In this document: piece after piece, positions 49,008 through 53,421 of the stretch
Position numbering within the stretch: the stretch's first letter is position 1
How the letters are laid out: each line of letters begins with the position of its first letter
NCBI GenBank assembly: GCA_913041145.1
Contig: CAJWHE010000011.1
Location: forward strand, 1 to 53,421
DNA length: 53,421 nt
Reading direction: 5' to 3'
Source: an uncultured Paracoccaceae bacterium
GTDB lineage: Bacteria > Pseudomonadota > Alphaproteobacteria > Rhodobacterales > Rhodobacteraceae
Translations under genes and position numbers: made by a program
Notes under the pieces: model-generated
Told to the model about the DNA's origin: nothing
The model's input: only the letters and a program-made list of their open reading frames with translations
The model's database searches: none

Positions 49008-50300
49008 CTAATTTAGTTTCCCTTGATCGGTTATTAAAGATTTTCCACCCATATACTTTGTTAAAACACTTGGAATTGTGATAGAACCATCTTCATTTTG
49101 ATAGTTTTCGATAACTGCTATGAGAGATCGCCCTACTGCTAAACCAGAACCATTTAGAGTATGTACGAACTCTGGCTTACCATTGTCTTCGGGTTTGTAT
49201 CTTGCATTCATTCGTCGAGCTTGAAAATCACCACAAAGCGAAACGGAGCTAATTTCCCGATACTTATTCTGCCCAGGTAGCCAAACTTCTATATCGTGAG
49301 TAACCTTGGCTCCAAACCCAATATCTCCGGCGCACAATATAACAGTTCTGTAAGGTAACTCTAAGGCTTCTAGAAGCCCTTCGGCACACTTTGTCATGCG
49401 AGAGTGCTCTTCAACAGAAGTGTTTGGGGTTGTGATAGAAACCATTTCTACTTTTTCAAATTGATGTTGCCTTAGCATTCCTGCTGTATCTCTGCCGGCA
49501 GAGCCTGCTTCTGATCTAAAACATTGAGAATGGGCGCAGTAGCGATGAGGTAAACTACTTTCATCCACAGTTAGTCCATTTATTATATTAGTAAGAGTAA
49601 CTTCAGCTGTTGGAATAAGCCATTGTCCTGTTGTCGTTTGGTAACTTTCTTCTCCAAATTTTGGAAGGTTTCCAGTGCCGTACATCATTGCTTCATTAAC
49701 AATAACAGGAGCCCAGGTTTCTAACAGACCATTCAGCTGTATATGAGTGTCTAACATGAACTGAGCCAGTGCCCTATGTAACTGTGCTATTGCGCCCTGG
49801 AGAATTACAAAGCGAGATCCTGCAATTTTTGCAGCAATTTCAAAGTCCATTCCAGATTGTGCGCCGCTAACTTCAAAGTGCTCTTTTGGTATAAATGTGT
49901 ATTGTTGGGGCTTTCCCCACTTTTTTATTTCTACATTAGAAAGCTCTGATTCACCATCTGGGATCTCGTCTGAAACTGTGTTTGGGATGCCCATTAATAG
50001 CGTGTCAAGCTTTTGATCTTCATCTCTTGCCTGAGAAGTTAGTATTTGTATCTCGTCTTTTTTTCTAGAGACTAGCTCTCTAAGCCTTTGAAACTCTTCT
50101 TCATTACCGTCGACTTTAGCAAGTCCTGCATCTTTAGCAGCTTTGTTCTGCTCTGCTCTTTCTTTTTCAGAGACACTTATTTTCAACCGTCGTGAACTAT
50201 CTATAGCTAAAATCATTTCAGATAGAGGAGATAATCCGCGTCTTTTTAATGCCTTGTCAAACCCTGCTGGATTCTCTCGTATCATACGAATATTATGCAT
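49008..50300 (-). CDS. serS: Seryl-tRNA synthetase
   Basis: Class II synthetase charging tRNA-Ser (and tRNA-Sec if present), 430 residues. The N-terminal coiled-coil tRNA-binding arm covers about 1-105, rich in K/E/R. Class II motif 2 is seen in [25 protein letters not shown] and motif 3 in [17 protein letters not shown]. It heads the minus-strand serS-surE-pcm-nlpD-like unit and is divergent from yajC across 164 nt. Confidence 0.98.
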   Translation of the reverse strand: MHNIRMIRENPAGFDKALKRRGLSPLSEMILAIDSSRRLKISVSEKERAEQNKAAKDAGLAKVDGNEEEFQRLRELVSRKKDEIQILTSQARDEDQKLDTLLMGIPNTVSDEIPDGESELSNVEIKKWGKPQQYTFIPKEHFEVSGAQSGMDFEIAAKIAGSRFVILQGAIAQLHRALAQFMLDTHIQLNGLLETWAPVIVNEAMMYGTGNLPKFGEESYQTTTGQWLIPTAEVTLTNIINGLTVDESSLPHRYCAHSQCFRSEAGSAGRDTAGMLRQHQFEKVEMVSITTPNTSVEEHSRMTKCAEGLLEALELPYRTVILCAGDIGFGAKVTHDIEVWLPGQNKYREISSVSLCGDFQARRMNARYKPEDNGKPEFVHTLNGSGLAVGRSLIAVIENYQNEDGSITIPSVLTKYMGGKSLITDQGKLN

Positions 50301-50464
50301 TTATAGATTCTCCCAAAAAAATCACCTAGTTTCCATATGCATGAAAAAAAATATGTTTTGAACCATGAAATTCATTGTTTAGCCACCTTGCGACTTTCTT
50401 GTTGCACAGATAGTGTCTTTTTCAAATTAATATGGCACCTGCCAAAAACCTTAAAGGATATCTT

Positions 50465-50743
50465 ATGTCTCAAATTCAACAGTTCATACCCTTAATTCTT
50501 ATTTTCGCAATAATGTATTTTCTTTTAATTAGACCTCAACAGAAAAAAGCTAAAGAACACACTAACATGGTTTCTAATTTACGCCGCGGTGATAACATAA
50601 TCACTCAGGGTGGAATAGTAGGTAAAGTTGCAAAAGTTAAAGAGGATGGTGAGATTGAGGTTGAAATTGCGGATGGCGTAAAAGTTCGTGTAATAAAATC
50701 GACTGTTGCAACTGTTATAAGTAAAACAGAGCCAGCAAAGTAA
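50465..50743 (+). CDS. yajC: Sec translocase accessory protein YajC
   Basis: Small single-TM partner of SecDF, 92 residues. The helix is FIPLILIFAIMYFLL, followed by the hallmark RPQQKK and a basic region, then the VVSNLRRGD-like NLRRGDNIITQGGIVGKV domain. I start it at ATG 50465, with AAAGGAT at a proper distance upstream; an in-frame ATG at 50432 adds 11 residues unlike the family start. secD follows after 7 nt. Confidence 0.95.
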   Translation: MSQIQQFIPLILIFAIMYFLLIRPQQKKAKEHTNMVSNLRRGDNIITQGGIVGKVAKVKEDGEIEVEIADGVKVRVIKSTVATVISKTEPAK

Positions 50744-50750
50744 ATCATTA

Positions 50751-52424
50751 ATGCTTCAAATTTCTTCATTAAAAAGAATCTCAATTCTATTTGTAGTTTT
50801 ACTTGGCATTCTGTTTGCGTTTCCAAACTTTTTTTATAAGCATGTCGAAGACTATAATGATGCTATTAAATCGAAAGCTCTCTTAGATGGAGATACCAAT
50901 AAAAGTGATTTAACTTATTGGTGGCCCAAGTTTTTACCTTCGCGGTTAGTTAACCTTGGTCTAGACTTAAGAGGAGGCGCACATCTTTTAGCAGAGGTTA
51001 ATGTTGAGGAGGTTTATGCTTCACGCATGGACTCCATGTGGCCGACTGTTAGAGATGCGCTTAAGGCCGAAAGAGGACAAATTGGTAGTATAAGAAAACT
51101 AAAGGAAAGTTCCTTTGGACAGCTACGAATTAGTGTTTCAAAAAAAGAGGGTTTAGTTCGGGCAATTGAAATTGTTCAAGCTATGGCTGTTCCAGTTTCA
51201 TCAGTTAATGCGCTTGGCGCAAAAGACTTATTAGTTTCAGGTCAGGATGGGGAGCTTACAATCGAATTGAGTGAGGCTGAAAAACTAGCGACAAATGATC
51301 GTACACTTAAACAGTCTTTGGAAATTATACGAAGAAGAGTTGATGAAGTTGGGACACGCGAACCTACAATTCAACGGCAAGGTGAGCGTAGAATACTTAT
51401 TCAAGTTCCAGGAATTGGTTCGGCAAATGAATTAAAAAGTCTTATAGGCACAACTGCAAAGTTAACATTTCAGGAGGTCGTCCGTCAAATTTCCAATCCA
51501 GACGAAGCCATTAAACCAGAAAATGGTTTGTACAAAGCTTATAGTAAGGAAAGTACAAATGCTGAATATTATGTATTGAAAAAATCGCCAGTAGTAACTG
51601 GAGAGGATCTAACTGATGCACAGCCTTCGTTCGATCAGAACGGGTTACCTTCCGTAAACTTCAGGTTTAATCCTTCTGGAGGAAAGAAGTTTGGTTTATT
51701 TACAGCTAATAACATAGGTTCACCATTTGCTATAGTATTGGATAATGAGGTTATCAGTGCCCCTGTAATTAGAGATGCTATAATGGGTGGGTCAGGCCAA
51801 ATAAGTGGAAGTTTTTCGGTTGAAGAATCTTCAGAGCTGTCTGTTTTGTTGCGAGCTGGAGCATTACCTGCTGGAATGATATTTCTTGAAGAACGAACTA
51901 TTGGTCCTGAATTAGGGCAAGACAGCATAGATGCTGGAAAAGTTGCATGCTTAGTCGCCTTTATATCTGTATTAGTGTTTATGTTTTTAAGTTATGGGTT
52001 GTTTGGTATTTTTGCTAATGTGGCATTGATTATTAATGTAACTTTAATATTTGGTCTCTTAAGCGCAGTTGGAGCGACATTAACACTCCCTGGGATTGCA
52101 GGAATTGTACTAACAATTGGGATGGCTGTAGATGCAAATGTTTTAATTTTTGAGCGAATTAGAGAAGAGTTGAAAACCTCTAAGGGTCCTGCAAGGGCAA
52201 TTGAGGTTGGTTACGAAAAAGCATTAAGCGCTATCTTGGATGCAAATATTACTACATTGATAACTGCTATTATTTTGTTTGTGATGGGTTCGGGCCCCGT
52301 CAGAGGTTTTTCAATAACTCTAGGTTTTGGTATAATTACGTCAGTATTTACAGCGATTTACCTCACTCGTCTTTTTATTATTGTCTGGTTCGAACGAAAA
52401 CGCCCCAAAAGTATAGAGGTGTAA
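50751..52424 (+). CDS. secD: Protein translocase subunit SecD
   Basis: Uses the proton-motive force to pull secreted proteins through SecYEG. The 557-residue protein has TM1 near 8-25, the large periplasmic P1 domain starting with the LGLDLRGGAHLLAEV segment, and five more TM helices (about 385-545). The GMAVDANVLIFERIREE segment carries the conserved membrane Asp of the proton path. It forms a complex with SecF and YajC; its stop and the secF ATG are one base apart. Confidence 0.97.
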   Translation: MLQISSLKRISILFVVLLGILFAFPNFFYKHVEDYNDAIKSKALLDGDTNKSDLTYWWPKFLPSRLVNLGLDLRGGAHLLAEVNVEEVYASRMDSMWPTVRDALKAERGQIGSIRKLKESSFGQLRISVSKKEGLVRAIEIVQAMAVPVSSVNALGAKDLLVSGQDGELTIELSEAEKLATNDRTLKQSLEIIRRRVDEVGTREPTIQRQGERRILIQVPGIGSANELKSLIGTTAKLTFQEVVRQISNPDEAIKPENGLYKAYSKESTNAEYYVLKKSPVVTGEDLTDAQPSFDQNGLPSVNFRFNPSGGKKFGLFTANNIGSPFAIVLDNEVISAPVIRDAIMGGSGQISGSFSVEESSELSVLLRAGALPAGMIFLEERTIGPELGQDSIDAGKVACLVAFISVLVFMFLSYGLFGIFANVALIINVTLIFGLLSAVGATLTLPGIAGIVLTIGMAVDANVLIFERIREELKTSKGPARAIEVGYEKALSAILDANITTLITAIILFVMGSGPVRGFSITLGFGIITSVFTAIYLTRLFIIVWFERKRPKSIEV

Positions 52425-52425
52425 G

Positions 52426-53394
52426 ATGCGATTAAAGCTAATAAAAGGAAAAACGAATTATAATTTTTTTAGTAAATGGAAGCTTTGGCTTGGTATTTCT
52501 TCGACACTAATTATCTTAAGTTGTGTTTCTTTATTTTTTCAGGGCCTTAATTATGGAATTGATTTTAGAGGAGGTACAACAATCAGGACCGAATCAGAAA
52601 TCACTGTAAATGTTTCTCAGTACAGGCAGGCTTTAGACGTTTTAAACCTTGGAGATATAGTCATTACAGAGGTTTTTGACCCAACATTTAGAGAAAATCA
52701 GAATGTTACTCAGATTAGAATTGAGGCGCAAGATGGGGACGAAAGCATAACAGCATCAACGGTTAAGTCAGTGGAAGTGGCATTGTCAGCTGTGGATCCT
52801 GGTATAAAGTTTCCTTTGGTTGAGAGTGTCGGTCCGAAAGTTTCATCTGAGCTAGTAAAAGCTGCCGTTTGGGCAGTTATTTCTGCTATTGGGGCAGTAT
52901 TATTCTATATCTGGCTTAGATTTGAGTGGCAGTTTGCTTTGGGTGCGGTCCTAGCATTGGTCCATGATATCATTTTGACGATGGGAATTTTTTCACAAGT
53001 ACAAATTAAATTTGATTTAGCTATAATTGCAGCCTTGCTAACAATTGTTGGTTACTCTTTAAATGATACGGTTGTTGTTTTTGATAGAGTTCGAGAAAAT
53101 TTACGAAAATATAAAAAGAAAAACCTAAGTGAAGTCTTGAACATGTCTATAAATGAAACATTGGCCCGTACACTCATGACGTCTGTTACTACTTTGTTAG
53201 CATTAATTTCTCTTTATGTCCTTGGTGGAGATGTAATTAAAGGTTTTGTTTTTGCTATGATATGGGGAGTACTTGTTGGAACTTATAGTTCTATTTTTAT
53301 AGCAGGAACAGCACTACTTTATCTCGGAGTTAAGCGAGATTGGTCGAAATCATCAGCCAATCAAGGAAATAAATTTGGTAACATTGACGCGTGA
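52426..53394 (+). CDS. secF: Protein translocase subunit SecF
   Basis: Six-TM partner of SecD, 322 residues. The segment YGIDFRGGT is the periplasmic start, and SLNDTVVVFDRVREN carries the conserved TM4-TM5 region with the functional Asp. Its stop overlaps a GTG (GTGA at 53391) that opens a frame running off the window edge, so one more gene may follow. Confidence 0.97.
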   Translation: MRLKLIKGKTNYNFFSKWKLWLGISSTLIILSCVSLFFQGLNYGIDFRGGTTIRTESEITVNVSQYRQALDVLNLGDIVITEVFDPTFRENQNVTQIRIEAQDGDESITASTVKSVEVALSAVDPGIKFPLVESVGPKVSSELVKAAVWAVISAIGAVLFYIWLRFEWQFALGAVLALVHDIILTMGIFSQVQIKFDLAIIAALLTIVGYSLNDTVVVFDRVRENLRKYKKKNLSEVLNMSINETLARTLMTSVTTLLALISLYVLGGDVIKGFVFAMIWGVLVGTYSSIFIAGTALLYLGVKRDWSKSSANQGNKFGNIDA

Positions 53395-53421
53395 TTGATA
53401 CACTTTTTGGTATTCTTGATG

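Noticed and set aside
53391-53421. GTG overlapping the secF stop (GTGA), open to the right edge
   Set aside because: Only ten codons are visible and the ribosome site is weak; I cannot recognise a product.

Overview
This is a stretch of core chromosome from a high-A+T, compactly packed alphaproteobacterium. The best fit is a streamlined marine member of the Rhodobacterales (Roseobacter group). The placement rests on gene order and protein wording: a nuo operon with a small two-TM DUF5337-like gene between nuoE and nuoF, followed by birA-coaX-rnj; a tatA-tatB-tatC-DUF815 run facing an NlpD-like gene, pcm, surE and serS; and a five-gene leucine-degradation operon. The exact lineage is inference. 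I see no prophage, insertion sequence, CRISPR array, rRNA or intact tRNA gene, and no gap above 300 bases.

Layout. (1) 1-4757, minus strand: glmU and glmS (UDP-GlcNAc and glucosamine-6-P synthesis, abutting), then an orphan Rieske oxygenase and a MORN-repeat protein. (2) 4876-6992: a divergent phosphoglycolate-phosphatase-like gene and an isolated DegT-type aminotransferase. (3) 7070-13616: ivd-mccB-mccA-mvaB-liuC, converting isovaleryl-CoA to acetyl-CoA and acetoacetate, behind a palindrome that looks like a repressor operator. (4) 13805-28924: all 14 Complex I subunit genes nuoA-N as separate genes, with two extra small genes (a two-TM protein and a lipoprotein) and a possible 33-codon gene. 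birA, coaX and rnj continue the same transcription unit to 32110; BirA is the enzyme expected to biotinylate MccA. (5) 32130-35252, minus: RF3 and an RhlE-type RNA helicase with a structured leader. (6) 35425-38957: a variant SDR, an orphan ABC ATPase, and on the minus strand sufT-erpA-tpiA. (7) 39069-44116: tgt, lon behind a near-consensus sigma-32 promoter, and purB on the minus strand. (8) 44348-53394: tatABC and a DUF815 ATPase; serS-surE-pcm-nlpD-like on the minus strand; then yajC-secD-secF.

The window is mainly housekeeping: cell-wall precursor synthesis, respiration, branched-chain amino-acid catabolism, Fe-S assembly, protein export and quality control. Gene packing is tight, with many 1-4 nt stop/start overlaps and two convergent gene pairs whose stop codons overlap. 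I did not find a clearly new multi-gene system. The points most worth following up are small: short genes inside operon gaps, the helicase leader whose stem can cover its ribosome binding site, the operator before ivd, an SDR lacking the usual Tyr/Lys pair, and the genes attached to glmUS. Several starts were moved to conform to ribosome binding sites and family length (nuoA, nuoB, nuoC, nuoF, nuoH, nuoI, nuoK, yajC, tgt, prfC, mvaB, ivd, the DegT gene and birA).
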